The notes under the pieces are model-generated. The model was not told where the DNA came from. It searched no databases and saw only the letters and a program-made list of their open reading frames with translations. From the NCBI RefSeq assembly GCF_900176145.1, contig NZ_FWWY01000001.1, positions 2,245,595 through 2,309,594 on the forward strand: DNA of 64,000 nt. The letters run 5' to 3'. This DNA is from Sulfobacillus thermosulfidooxidans DSM 9293 (GTDB lineage Bacteria > Bacillota > Sulfobacillia > Sulfobacillales > Sulfobacillaceae). Numbering within the stretch: position 1 is the stretch's first letter; each line of letters begins with the position of its first letter. Below are positions 25,841-34,880 of this stretch, one piece after another. The position numbers were made by a program, and so were the translations under genes.

Positions 25841-26991
25841 TATGCGTGTGCCTCCTCTTCAACATTTATGGCGTTATGCCACGTCACCCAAGCTGCTTGA
25901 ATGCCGTCAAAGCCGCCGGGTAACAAGTGGGCCAAAGTGGCTAGACCTTCAAACAGTTGTTCGGGTAATACTGCACCAACATGACCAATGCGAATGTAAT
26001 CGTGATGCCACGGTCCCATGGCACCGGCGATTTGCAGTCCCAGCTTAGCGGCTTGATTGCGGAAATCTACGGGAGTGATGCCTTTGGGAGCCGCTAATGC
26101 TGTGACGGTCGGAGACGCGATGGCTTCTTCAACAGGCGGTGTCATGCCAGCAGCCTGGCCAAAAGCACGGGCCATACGACTTAAGAGTTGGTGACGCGCT
26201 AACCGTGGCAGTTCGCCTTCGGCTTCGAGAAGATTTAAGGCTTCTTCTAAACCATTCCATAGCGAGACTGCTGGGGTATAGGGAAATTGGCCATTGAGAT
26301 AAGGTTGTAAGTCAAAAAACAGGCGGCCGGGGCGATCTTTTAAAACCTCCTGTTTGGCGCGGGCGGACAAAGCGAGAATGCCCAATCCGGGCGGGCACAT
26401 GAATCCTTTTTGTGACGCGGCAACAATGACATCAACGTGATCGGCCTGTATCTTTAAGGGAATAGAAGGAACACCTGAAATACTGTCGACAATGAGTAGG
26501 GGGGCATTATTGACTGTGCGAAGTGCTTGGGCCAGTTCTGGTACGGGATTTAATACCCCCGTGGACGTTTCATTGTGGGTAACGAGGATGGCTTTGACGT
26601 CACGTTCTTCGCTTAAGGTTTCGAGAATATGCTGCGGGTCAAAAGCTTGGCCATAAGGAACGCGAATATGGCGCACGTGGACACCCATTTTTTCGGCGAT
26701 TTCCATAAACCGTTCGCCAAAAGTGCCGGTGCTCACTCCAATCACTTTATCGCCGGGCAAAAAGAAGTTTTGTACAGCTGCTTCGAGAGCACCTGTTCCG
26801 CTGGTGGGGATAACCGCAACGCCACCATCTGGACCGACATCAAACAGTTGCTGTAACTGGGCTAAGACATGCTCTTTCACTTTTGTGAAGACACTGCCCC
26901 GGTGATCGGACATCGCCTGTTGCATGGCTAAATTCACACTGGGGGGAACGGGAGTGGGTCCGGGTAATAATATCTGTGGCGGGTATAACAT
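25840..26991 (-). CDS. Class V aminotransferase (serine-pyruvate/alanine-glyoxylate type, SerC role)
   Basis: A 383-residue PLP enzyme of the alanine-glyoxylate/serine-pyruvate aminotransferase branch. The N-terminal LLPGPTPVPPSV, PTSGTGALEAAVQN, the PLP-binding NETSTGVLNPV and Asp in LIVDSISGVPS, and the Schiff-base Lys in AASQKGFMCPPG (about residue 193) are all present. Standing directly before serA under a T-box, it probably serves as phosphoserine aminotransferase or serine-glyoxylate aminotransferase in place of classical SerC. Start ATG 26991 has AAGGAGG eight bases upstream; TTG 26994 is in frame. Confidence 0.92.
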   Translation of the reverse strand: MLYPPQILLPGPTPVPPSVNLAMQQAMSDHRGSVFTKVKEHVLAQLQQLFDVGPDGGVAVIPTSGTGALEAAVQNFFLPGDKVIGVSTGTFGERFMEIAEKMGVHVRHIRVPYGQAFDPQHILETLSEERDVKAILVTHNETSTGVLNPVPELAQALRTVNNAPLLIVDSISGVPSIPLKIQADHVDVIVAASQKGFMCPPGLGILALSARAKQEVLKDRPGRLFFDLQPYLNGQFPYTPAVSLWNGLEEALNLLEAEGELPRLARHQLLSRMARAFGQAAGMTPPVEEAIASPTVTALAAPKGITPVDFRNQAAKLGLQIAGAMGPWHHDYIRIGHVGAVLPEQLFEGLATLAHLLPGGFDGIQAAWVTWHNAINVEEEAHA

Positions 26992-27164
26992 CAATTATTC
27001 CTCCTTGAGATTTTAGGTCTTAGGTTTTTTTGGTTTGTTGCTGTTGACATTTGAGGACTTCAGAAATAACACAACGTAAAAATTGACGTCTTGTTCGTGC
27101 GAGAATCACGATGCTTGTCTTGCATGATCAATGCAATAACCACATTACCAACGATGTGACGCAA

Positions 27165-27381
27165 AACAAAAAACGCCCCTAAATCGTTAGGGACGGTAGT
27201 CACCGCGGTGCCACCCTATTTGACAGATCAACGATCTGCCCTCTCTTTGGCTATAACGCAGCACTGCGATCAACTCATCGCTGATATCCTCCTGGGCGGA
27301 ATCGGGCTCGGGCAGCTCATCGGGTTCCATCCTACCGACTTTCTAGAGAACCACCCGGCTCTTCCCATTCATTGGCTGTTT
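27165..27381 (-). promoter_or_regulatory. T-box riboswitch upstream of the serine operon
   Basis: The reverse strand carries the invariant T-box AGGGTGGCACCGCGG (27203-27217), which pairs with the 3' end of an uncharged tRNA, followed by the terminator GTCCCTAA-CGAT-TTAGGGGC and TTTTTT (about 27168-27194). The preceding 165 bases form a Stem I region, including GGATGGAACCCGATGAGC. A tentative specifier TCC (serine) sits about 12 bases after GATGAGC. Uncharged tRNA-Ser would switch on the aminotransferase-serA operon. The box identity is certain; the specifier is inferred from gene context and position. Confidence 0.92.
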
Positions 27382-27386
27382 GTGAA

Positions 27387-27416
27387 ATTATAAACATAGT
27401 CTGGCGTGCGTGTAAA
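27387..27416 (-). promoter_or_regulatory. Promoter of the T-box/serine operon
   Basis: On the reverse strand TTTACA (27411-27416), an 18-base spacer and a perfect TATAAT (27387-27392). Transcription would start near 27380, exactly where the T-box leader begins. The span 27,417-27,598 upstream holds no gene that I can support. Confidence 0.85.
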
Positions 27417-27519
27417 GACTTTTTATCAGAGTTTTTTCCGCTGTAGCCGATTTCAGTCAATCTGCGGCGACTCCACAGCCGTTTGTCACGCAGATCCCAG
27501 AGGGTGAATGGGCCTCAAT

Positions 27520-29095
27520 TATGGCGGAACAGGATGAATCGACGCCGAAGCAGCGGCCCGACGGGCCGTTCCGGGATTTCGATGAATGGGGGTGGGGTTC
27601 ACGACCCCACGAGGCGGCGCATCCGCTCCGGTTGCCGTTGCCGTATCCGCCCGAGCGCCATCGCCAACATCACGATGAGGGCCAACCCGCAGCGGAGTTG
27701 CATTTTCTTTAGCCCCCGAATGGTATGGAGTTCCAACCCGAACGACACATCCAACCGACTGTTCACCCGTTCCACCGCCGTGCGATGGGCATACTCGCGC
27801 TTCCATTGATAACTGGCCCGGTCCATGGGCGTAAAAATCCGCCGATCGGTCTGTAAGGGAATGCGCAGGCCCTGGACGACGGGGCAGGTGTCTTGACCCC
27901 GGCAGGACACGCCCGCAAAGCGGGCGGGGCACCGCTTTTTGAGACGTTGGCGCCTGACTTCGAATCCGCCGTTACTCATGGTGTGAACCTGACCCGTGAC
28001 CGGATCCTGACAAAAGACGTCGCCACGATAATTGTAGGTCACCGTCGAATGGCCCGGTAGCACTCGCGTGGCATCCGGGTCCCGCCACATATTCCGGATA
28101 TCGATCACCGGCTTAATCTGGTAGCTATCCCAGCAGGCGGCGATCAATTTGGTATCATCATAGCCCCGGTCGGCCGTTAAAAGGACGGCACGGGACAGCA
28201 GCACCCCGTGGCGATGGTGCAGATGATCCAACATGGGCATCGCCCGGGTCACATCGGACACCGACGCTTTCGTCACCTCCCACGCCACCGGCAATTCGTA
28301 CGTCGAATCCACCACCAGGTGCAGCTTATACCCGAACCACTTGACCACTTTGGTCCAGGTAGTCCCGTCCTCATGCACACCGCGGTATTCCTTCCGTCCA
28401 AAATCGGCATCGACGTCCCGGCGCCCATCGGCGGTGGGGTTTTTGGCGGGCCGCACGGCCCGCGACGAGATACCCTTGCTGTCCATGGCCAAGCGCTGAC
28501 CGAAATTCGGGAGCACGGCGGCGAGGTCATCCACCAGCTGCTCAAACATCCCGTCCACGGTATCCTGTTCGGCCATCAGACGATGCAGAAATCGGGTGTA
28601 GGCCGACGCGGGCGGGACGGCCGCGTTGCGGAACCCGCACAGCATGCGCAGTTGCGCATTGCGGGCCAGTTCTCGGCGAAGGCTCTCGATGCTGGGGTGT
28701 TGGAAAACCACCCCGGCCAACACCGAATTCCACATCGCCCGGACCGGGTACGCATTCCGCCCATGCCCACGGGCGGCTTCCAGGTGGGCCATGAGGGTTT
28801 CATCCGGGACCGTCTCGAGGACGAGCACGAGGCGTTCGAGGTCGCCTAATTCTTCGAGATCTTGCCACGAAAAGAGAGAAAGTTGTGGTATGATAGCCAT
28901 ACGGGAGAGCTCCTTTCGGAAAATTGTGGTTGGTACTTCAATTTTACCAGAGCTCGGCCCGTTTTTCTTAGGGTTTTGCGGGTTTCGGGGATCGCGGCAC
29001 GGTGTGCCGCGGGTGGGGTCAAATCGGCCGCCGGCGGCCGACCGGGAACCGAAAAGCCGCATTCCTCCGTCCATGAATGGGGGAAATTCTTTATG
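27520..29095 (-). mobile_element. Insertion sequence carrying the IS1182-like transposase, ends approximate
   Basis: GC-rich DNA extends past both ends of the transposase gene. Both flanks carry the direct 11-mer ATGAATGGGGG (about 27582 and 29072), but I could not find clear terminal inverted repeats or a target duplication, so the boundaries are guesses. The element lies between the T-box-controlled serine operon and the lipoprotein gene. Confidence 0.4.
27599..28900 (-). CDS. DDE transposase (IS1182/IS5-like)
   Basis: A 433-residue DDE transposase. Visible parts are an N-terminal dimer/HTH segment with LEAARGHGRNAYPVRAMWNSVLAGVV, the first catalytic Asp in LAMDSKGISSRA, the second in VLLTADRGYDD, the insertion with YNYRGDVFC and paired cysteines (KKRCPARF, CRGQDTCPV), and the C-terminal Glu/helix YAHRTAVERVNSRL. 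The pattern fits the IS1182 or a related branch of the IS4/IS5 superfamily. Start ATG 28900 has GGAG upstream. No frameshift or internal stop, so it is probably active. It is far more GC-rich than its surroundings. Confidence 0.9.
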   Translation of the reverse strand: MAIIPQLSLFSWQDLEELGDLERLVLVLETVPDETLMAHLEAARGHGRNAYPVRAMWNSVLAGVVFQHPSIESLRRELARNAQLRMLCGFRNAAVPPASAYTRFLHRLMAEQDTVDGMFEQLVDDLAAVLPNFGQRLAMDSKGISSRAVRPAKNPTADGRRDVDADFGRKEYRGVHEDGTTWTKVVKWFGYKLHLVVDSTYELPVAWEVTKASVSDVTRAMPMLDHLHHRHGVLLSRAVLLTADRGYDDTKLIAACWDSYQIKPVIDIRNMWRDPDATRVLPGHSTVTYNYRGDVFCQDPVTGQVHTMSNGGFEVRRQRLKKRCPARFAGVSCRGQDTCPVVQGLRIPLQTDRRIFTPMDRASYQWKREYAHRTAVERVNSRLDVSFGLELHTIRGLKKMQLRCGLALIVMLAMALGRIRQRQPERMRRLVGS

Positions 29096-29307
29096 AGCCT
29101 CTGCGAATCCCGCGCCCCTCTACGGTTTCAAGACAGCGCAAATGCCTCTATCAAGAAAATTTTGCCCAGCATGTTTGCACCAGATGGCTTGTCCTCGTGA
29201 TGTACAATGGAAAGAAACGTTGGCGCGTCATGGACAGGGGATAAGAAAGCCTGCGCCCCGGTCGTCGACCACGTGAAAACACTATTGAGATAAAGAGGAC
29301 AGTTGCG

Positions 29308-29835
29308 ATGAAGTTAGGGTATGTCTTGTCATTAGGCGTCTTAAGTTTGAGTTTGTCAGGTTGTGGATTGTTTGCCGGACCGCCTCCTGAAACGGTTCCC
29401 TCGATGGTAGTTCCTTCACCGTCCCATGCAAAAAGTCAATGGATGACGGTTAATTCGGCGGACCACTCGCTCAGTTTAACCGTTATCGCTGGTTATCAGA
29501 GTCATGGATTTAATTTGAATGGTACCCAAAATGGTGCGATGTGGATTACTGTGCCTGTGCATTGGCATGTTACTGTTCATTTTACCAACGATTCCGGATT
29601 GTCCAACTCGTTAGCCGTTGTTCCGGGACCGACCAGTAATCACGTCGTGTTTCCGGGGGCTTCGACAAAGGATTTAACGAATGGCATTTCCCAGGGCCAA
29701 AGCCGAGTTTTCTCCTTTACGCCCACGCGCACAGGCCATTTTCGACTAGCAAGCTTAGTACCCGGACATGAAGATTCAGGTATGTGGGCACATTTTGTGG
29801 TGACTGACGGGGGCAAGCCTTCCTTGCGCTTCTAA
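29308..29835 (+). CDS. Sulfocyanin-like lipoprotein lacking two copper ligands
   Basis: The 175-residue precursor has a signal peptide with lipobox LSLSGC (Cys at about residue 19) and a Pro/Ser linker, then a cupredoxin fold of the sulfocyanin type: SLTVIAGYQSHGFNLNGTQ, AMWITVPVHWHVTVHFTN, an FxFTPTRTGHF strand and a closing loop VPGHEDSGMWAHFVV. In sulfocyanins copper is held by His, Cys, His and Met. Here the loop His (as in the usual Pro-His-Ser) is replaced by LSNSLAV, and the Cys before the VPGH is replaced by Ser in RLASLVPGH; the GH and GMW ligands remain. It therefore probably does not bind type I copper. Upstream AGAGGAC is the ribosome site. It precedes a molybdopterin oxidoreductase by 87 bases. 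Confidence 0.75.
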   Translation: MKLGYVLSLGVLSLSLSGCGLFAGPPPETVPSMVVPSPSHAKSQWMTVNSADHSLSLTVIAGYQSHGFNLNGTQNGAMWITVPVHWHVTVHFTNDSGLSNSLAVVPGPTSNHVVFPGASTKDLTNGISQGQSRVFSFTPTRTGHFRLASLVPGHEDSGMWAHFVVTDGGKPSLRF

Positions 29836-29921
29836 GGGTTGTGTAATGCGAGTCGTTGATGGCCTTTAAAGTTACTGTACGTACAACACGAAGAGAACCT
29901 CACGAAGGAAAGGACGGGCTG

Positions 29922-31967
29922 ATGATGACTGGTGCCCGAAAGGTGCATGGAGTCTGTCCTCATGACTGTTATGATACATGCGGACTAGAAATCACTGCGC
30001 AAGACAACCAGGTGATTCGCATTCGGGGCGAGCAAAATCATCCCATTACCCAAGGTTTTGCCTGTTTGAAGATTAACCGTTATCAGGAACGGCTCAATCA
30101 TCCCGACCGGGTTTTGTATCCCTTGCGGCGAACAGGACCCAAAGGTTCAGGAAAGTTTACGCGCTGCACATGGGATGAAGCCATGACCGAGATTGGCAGG
30201 CAATTACAGCATATTCTTCAAAATTACGGGGGAGAAGCGGTTTTACCCTATAGTTTTTCGGGGAATTTGGGAATTTTAAGTGAAGCCTCCATGGACCGGC
30301 GATTTTTTCATGCGATCGGGGCCAGCCGACTTGCACGCACTATTTGCACGGCATCAGCGGATGCCGCGTGGAAATGGGTTTATGGTTCCCGCATCGGTCC
30401 TGATCCGGAAAGCATTTCCCACGCCCGGTTTATCGTATTATGGGGAACTAATCCGGTGGCGACCAATATTCATCAGATCCCATTGTTGGATAAAGCCGTA
30501 GAACAAGGCGCTGATCTGGTCGTAATTGACCCGTTGCAGACCGAAACGGTGGACCGTTATGGTTCTCATATTCGCTTAAATCCTGGAACTGATGCGGTTT
30601 TGGCCATGGGCATAGGACGCTATTTGGTGGATGAAAAACTTTATGATGCGGATTTTGTGGCTCACTATAGTGTGGGGCTTGATGCTTACCGTCAATTTGT
30701 GGAACCATGGACTTTAGAAAAGACAGCGGCTCTCACAGGTGTTAAAAAACCAGTGATTCAGCAACTGGCATGGAGATTAAAAAATGTGCAGCCCCTATTA
30801 ATCCGGACGGGATACGGAGTGCAGCGGCATCAATATGGAGCGTTAGCGATATGGGCTATATCCGCGCTATCCATTTTAACCGGATCATACCGTCATCCTG
30901 GCGGAGGGCATTTAGTGTCCAATAGCGAGATGTTTCCCATCAATTGGGAGAAGCTGACGCGGCCTGATTTGCTAAGGGGAAATCCCAGGGAAATAAACAT
31001 GTTGCAATTAGGGAACGCCTTATCTCCTGCATTGAATCCTCCCATAAAAGCGTTGATTGTGTATAATTCCAATCCGGCTGCTACGGCTCCCGACCAATCG
31101 GCGGTCTTGCAAGGCCTCATGCGTGACGATTTGTTAACTATTGTGCATGAACAGATGTTAACCGATACTGCTCGGTACGCTGACTGGGTGCTACCGGCTG
31201 CTATGTTTCCGGAAATTCTTGACGTGCACACCTCTTATTGGCATCGTTATGTTCAATTGAATCAACCGGCGGTTACGCCAGCTGGTGAGGCGGTATCAAA
31301 TACGGAATTTTTCCGGCGTTTGGCTCAAGCTGTGGGACTCGGGCGGGAATCATGGGCATTAGATTCGGACGAAACCTTAATCAAGCAAGCCTTGGACACC
31401 GACCATCCTTGGCTGCAAGGAATTACTTGGGATTCTTTGCAAAGTAAACCGGTGCAAAAACTTCGCCTGTCCATAGAGGATCGGCCTTTTATTGACTTTG
31501 GATGGCCTCAGTCCGGATTGCGACTCGATCCTTTACCACTGATCGGAATGGGATTCAAGGAATTTGTCGGAGCGAATGTCGATGATCGCTACCCTTTGTG
31601 GCTCATTACTCCGTCACGAAAAAACACGATAAAGTCAAGTTTTGCCAATATCAAAAGTCTGTTAGTGAAAGAGCCTGTGCCAACAGTCTATATGCATCCA
31701 CAGGACATGAAGATCTTTAACGTAAACCATGGAGATAAAGTGGAACTGTATAATGACCGGGGTTCATGTCACATGATTGTTCATGCCAGTGAACGGGTTT
31801 CGCCAGGTGTTCTTTTGAGTTATGCCGTCCGCTGGAATGCCGATGGGAATGGAAAGAATGTGAATCAACTAACGAGTCAAACGTTGTCAGATTACGGTGG
31901 AGGCTCAACATTTTACAATACGCGTGTGAATATGAAATTGTGTCAACAGGAGGAGTCATGCTTATAG
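29922..31967 (+). CDS. Molybdopterin-dependent oxidoreductase (DMSO reductase superfamily)
   Basis: The 681-residue protein belongs to the Mo/W-bis-PGD oxidoreductases (BisC/formate dehydrogenase-like). The N-terminal 4Fe-4S binding pattern is CPHDCYDTC plus a fourth Cys in GFACLK (about residues 10-45). Other features are RRFFHAIGASRLARTICTA, the nucleotide-binding VLWGTNPVATNIHQIP and IDPLQTETVDRYGSHIRLNPGTDA, and a C-terminal molydopterin-dinucleotide domain with MHPQDMKIF and VELYNDRG. The soluble form lacks a twin-arginine signal, so it is cytoplasmic. Substrate unknown. Start ATG 29922 has GGAAAGGA upstream. It overlaps ftcD by ten bases. Confidence 0.93.
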   Translation: MMTGARKVHGVCPHDCYDTCGLEITAQDNQVIRIRGEQNHPITQGFACLKINRYQERLNHPDRVLYPLRRTGPKGSGKFTRCTWDEAMTEIGRQLQHILQNYGGEAVLPYSFSGNLGILSEASMDRRFFHAIGASRLARTICTASADAAWKWVYGSRIGPDPESISHARFIVLWGTNPVATNIHQIPLLDKAVEQGADLVVIDPLQTETVDRYGSHIRLNPGTDAVLAMGIGRYLVDEKLYDADFVAHYSVGLDAYRQFVEPWTLEKTAALTGVKKPVIQQLAWRLKNVQPLLIRTGYGVQRHQYGALAIWAISALSILTGSYRHPGGGHLVSNSEMFPINWEKLTRPDLLRGNPREINMLQLGNALSPALNPPIKALIVYNSNPAATAPDQSAVLQGLMRDDLLTIVHEQMLTDTARYADWVLPAAMFPEILDVHTSYWHRYVQLNQPAVTPAGEAVSNTEFFRRLAQAVGLGRESWALDSDETLIKQALDTDHPWLQGITWDSLQSKPVQKLRLSIEDRPFIDFGWPQSGLRLDPLPLIGMGFKEFVGANVDDRYPLWLITPSRKNTIKSSFANIKSLLVKEPVPTVYMHPQDMKIFNVNHGDKVELYNDRGSCHMIVHASERVSPGVLLSYAVRWNADGNGKNVNQLTSQTLSDYGGGSTFYNTRVNMKLCQQEESCL

Positions 31968-32860
31968 AGTCGGTCCCAAATTTTTCTGAAGGACGTCGTT
32001 CTGAGGTGATGGCAGCCATCGCCGACGCGGCGCGGATTGATGGGGTAAAGGTTTTAGGCATGGAGGGAGATCCCGATCATAACCGTTCAGTGCTTACGGT
32101 GGTTGGAGAACCCCAGGCACTTGTTGAGGCGATCTTTCGTGCGGCTCAAGTGGCCGTAACCCACATTAATTTACACAATCACCACGGAACCCATCCGCGT
32201 ATGGGCGCAATTGACGTCGTGCCCTTTATTCCCTTGCAAGATGCGACTATGGAAGATGCGGTAGATGCTGCACGAAAATTAGGCCGCCGCTTTGCCCAAG
32301 ACCTTAATATCCCGGTGTATTTGTATGAACAGGCCGCCACCAAACCCGAGCGAAAGAATTTAGCTGACGTGCGCCGGGGCCAATTTGAAGGGTTATCACA
32401 CCGTATGGTGAGTGACCCACCTGACTTTGGTCCAGCACATCCGCATCCTACAGCTGGCGCGAGTGCCATCGGAGCTAGACTTCCTCTCATTGCCTTTAAC
32501 GTGTTTTTAAATACCACGGACATGACTTTGGCGAAGAACGTGGCCCGAGCTGTGCGGGGTTCGAGTGGGGGATTGGTCGGGATTAAAGCGCTCGCGATGA
32601 ATACGGTCAGTCATGGACAAGTGCAGGTATCATTAAATTTAGTGGACTATCCCAAAACCCCTTTGCCTAGAGCCTTAGAAATGATTCGCCAGGAAGCTAT
32701 GCGCTATGGCGTCACAGTATCACACACTGAATTGGTTGGATTTATGCCCGCACAAGCCATATTAGATACCGTACGGTATTATTTACAACAACCCGAGTTT
32801 CGTCTCGATCAGATATTAGAATGGGCAATAATGGCGGATTCTTCCCTCGAGCAGCCTTAA
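31958..32860 (+). CDS. ftcD: Glutamate formimidoyltransferase
   Basis: The 300-residue transferase moves the formimino group from N-formiminoglutamate to tetrahydrofolate. Matching stretches are the start LIESVPNFSEGRR, DPDHNRSVLTVVG near residue 35, HHGTHPRMGAIDVVPF with the catalytic His, LYEQAA, RRGQFEGL and GASAIGAR near 170. The cyclodeaminase domain that is fused in mammals is absent. AGGAGG precedes ATG 31958, within the end of the previous gene, so the pair is coupled. No histidine-degradation genes accompany it, so its partner pathway here is unclear; formiminofolate from purine or one-carbon metabolism is possible. Confidence 0.95.
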   Translation: MLIESVPNFSEGRRSEVMAAIADAARIDGVKVLGMEGDPDHNRSVLTVVGEPQALVEAIFRAAQVAVTHINLHNHHGTHPRMGAIDVVPFIPLQDATMEDAVDAARKLGRRFAQDLNIPVYLYEQAATKPERKNLADVRRGQFEGLSHRMVSDPPDFGPAHPHPTAGASAIGARLPLIAFNVFLNTTDMTLAKNVARAVRGSSGGLVGIKALAMNTVSHGQVQVSLNLVDYPKTPLPRALEMIRQEAMRYGVTVSHTELVGFMPAQAILDTVRYYLQQPEFRLDQILEWAIMADSSLEQP

Positions 32861-32940
32861 TGTCGCCATTCTCGGAAATTCCCGAGTTCAGCTATAATAA
32901 AACGAAGAGTGCACTGATTGAGAGAATGGAGAGCCGGCTC

Positions 32941-33312
32941 ATGATCTATGGCATTGGGGTAGACGCCACGGAAATCGCACGCATTGCTAAGGCGTTAAGA
33001 AATCCCCGTTTTCTTCCTCGTTTATTTACCGAAGAAGAAGCCCGCAGCATAGGAAACGGTCCTGAAAGTGTCCGGCGCTGGGCCGCGCGGTTTGCGGCTA
33101 AAGAAGCCTTAATCAAAGCATGTGGTGGTATCCGTCAAAGCCGCTGGACCGATATCGAAATCATCCGGCAAGTCCATCAAGAGCCTATGGTACGGGTTAG
33201 AGGACCCTTGGGACAATGGATTGAGCAAAATCACTTGAAAATTTGGTTGTCATTCACCCATGAGCAACATTATGCGATTGCCATGGTCGTGTTAGAAAAA
33301 GGGAGTGCGTGA
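32941..33312 (+). CDS. acpS: Holo-[acyl-carrier-protein] synthase
   Basis: AcpS attaches 4'-phosphopantetheine from CoA to acyl carrier protein. The 123-residue product has the N-terminal IYGIGVDATEIARI with the Mg-binding Asp, LPRLFTEEEAR, and RWAARFAAKEALIKACGG with the catalytic Glu/Lys (about residues 50-62), then a C-terminal WLSFTHEQHYAIAMVV. Start ATG 32941; an in-frame ATG 32926 would add five residues. GGAG lies at 32928. The gene is followed within a few bases by nnr, a common Firmicute order (acpS-nnr-alr-mazEF). Confidence 0.95.
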   Translation: MIYGIGVDATEIARIAKALRNPRFLPRLFTEEEARSIGNGPESVRRWAARFAAKEALIKACGGIRQSRWTDIEIIRQVHQEPMVRVRGPLGQWIEQNHLKIWLSFTHEQHYAIAMVVLEKGSA

Positions 33313-33316
33313 CGTG

Positions 33317-34831
33317 ATGGAAGACCACGCCGTGTGGACTGTAGAAGAATCCCGCGCGCATGACAAAACGGCTCAAGAAATGGGTGTCAACCTGTTGTCG
33401 TTGATGGAAACGGCAGGAGCGCGGGCGGCATATTATTTGTTGCCGGAGCTCAAGGGACCTGGGCTCATTATCGCTGGCAAAGGTCATAATGGCGGCGATG
33501 CGCTGGTCATGGCGCGACATGTGGCGCGTTATCGGGATGTGCAACTGCTGTTGCCATTGGGTGTACCCAAATTCCCCGGTGCCGAGGAATTGCTCAAAGT
33601 TCTTCAAAATTATGGCGCGAAAATCGTGGCGCAAGATCACATGGAGAGGGCTTGGAATCAGGTCAGCTGGATTGTGGATGGCTTATTTGGCACGGGATTT
33701 CACGGGACCGTGGAAGACGGGTTTATTACCCAGTTATGGAAGAGACTGAGTCAGACTGAAAATGTCGTTTATGCGCTCGATATCCTGTCCGGCATTGATG
33801 CGAATTCGGGAAGTTATATGCTTGAGCCAGTTTATGCCCACAAAACCCTGACATTTGGGGCGGCCAAATGGGGACATTTTGGCTATCCCGGATCACGTTT
33901 TAGTGGACAACTGGTCATATTAGACATCGGATTACCCGATTTAGGGCCATCATCTGGACAATGGATTGATCCCTCATGGGCCAAAGCGCATATACCTCCT
34001 CGGGATTTCTATGCCCACAAGTACCGGCGCGGACGCGTAGCGGTGATAGGCGGTTCGGCATCCATGCCCGGGGCTCCTGTGCTAGCGGGATTGGCCGCTT
34101 TAAAGACCGGAGCCGGATTGGTCGAACTGTTTGTGCCCAGTGGCATTGTCCACCGTGTGCAAGCACCGACGCCTTTATTGGTGCGTGGAGTTGGTGAAGG
34201 CGGCAATTTGGTTTTAAGGGGAGAAGACATTGAAGCGTTGAAACGGGCCGATGTCGTCATCATCGGGCCAGGGTTAGGAACAGGAGTAAGCCCAGCATTA
34301 CTTGAAACGGTCATAACATTAGGCAAGCCGTTGGTCATTGATGCGGATGCCTTGGCCTTATTAAAAGAGATTGCAGCGGGACCCTTGCCAGAAGGAACGG
34401 TCCTCACGCCTCATAGCGGAGAAATGGCCCGATTATTGGGGATAACTTCCGACGCTGTGGATGCTTTTCGTTATCAGAGTGTCAAACAGGCCGTAGACCG
34501 ATACCGAGTATGCGTGGTTCTTAAAGGGCCCTATTCACTGGTGGCTTCCGAACGCATTTTTGTCAACACTGCCAATACACCAGCTTTGGCGACAGCCGGA
34601 TCCGGGGACGTCTTAAGTGGTGTTATTGCCGCGTTGTTAGCGGGAAGATATCCCAAAGATGTCACGGAAATGACGGCGTTCGCAACCTATTTGCATGGAT
34701 GGGCAGGGATTCATGCGGAGCGTGATCAAGGCCCTAGTGTAATCGCCACGGATATTATTGCCGCACTGGGTCAAGCTTGGAATAGTATAGTGTGCGAGGA
34801 ACATCCTCCCATGTTGCCAGAACATTTTTGA
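33317..34831 (+). CDS. nnr: Bifunctional NAD(P)H-hydrate epimerase/ADP-dependent dehydratase
   Basis: The 504-residue repair enzyme restores damaged NADH/NADPH hydrates. The N-terminal half (about residues 1-210, YjeF_N) epimerises R- to S-hydrate and shows GKGHNGGDALVMARH near residue 58. The C-terminal half (about 220-500, a ribokinase-fold dehydratase) shows GPGLGTGVSP, LVIDADALALL, TPHSGEMARLLG and the anion-hole/catalytic TAGSGDVLSGVIAALLA. Start ATG 33317 with GTG 33314 and GTG 33305 as in-frame alternatives; GGGAG lies upstream. It follows acpS closely and is followed by alr. Confidence 0.95.
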   Translation: MEDHAVWTVEESRAHDKTAQEMGVNLLSLMETAGARAAYYLLPELKGPGLIIAGKGHNGGDALVMARHVARYRDVQLLLPLGVPKFPGAEELLKVLQNYGAKIVAQDHMERAWNQVSWIVDGLFGTGFHGTVEDGFITQLWKRLSQTENVVYALDILSGIDANSGSYMLEPVYAHKTLTFGAAKWGHFGYPGSRFSGQLVILDIGLPDLGPSSGQWIDPSWAKAHIPPRDFYAHKYRRGRVAVIGGSASMPGAPVLAGLAALKTGAGLVELFVPSGIVHRVQAPTPLLVRGVGEGGNLVLRGEDIEALKRADVVIIGPGLGTGVSPALLETVITLGKPLVIDADALALLKEIAAGPLPEGTVLTPHSGEMARLLGITSDAVDAFRYQSVKQAVDRYRVCVVLKGPYSLVASERIFVNTANTPALATAGSGDVLSGVIAALLAGRYPKDVTEMTAFATYLHGWAGIHAERDQGPSVIATDIIAALGQAWNSIVCEEHPPMLPEHF

Positions 34832-34880
34832 GTGAGGGAGAATCAAGACAGACAGAACAGAGAGGTAGGGCAAGGTGTTG

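Noticed and set aside
28208-28849. 213-codon forward frame opposite the transposase
   Set aside because: GC-rich antisense shadow with no ribosome site and no family-like pattern.
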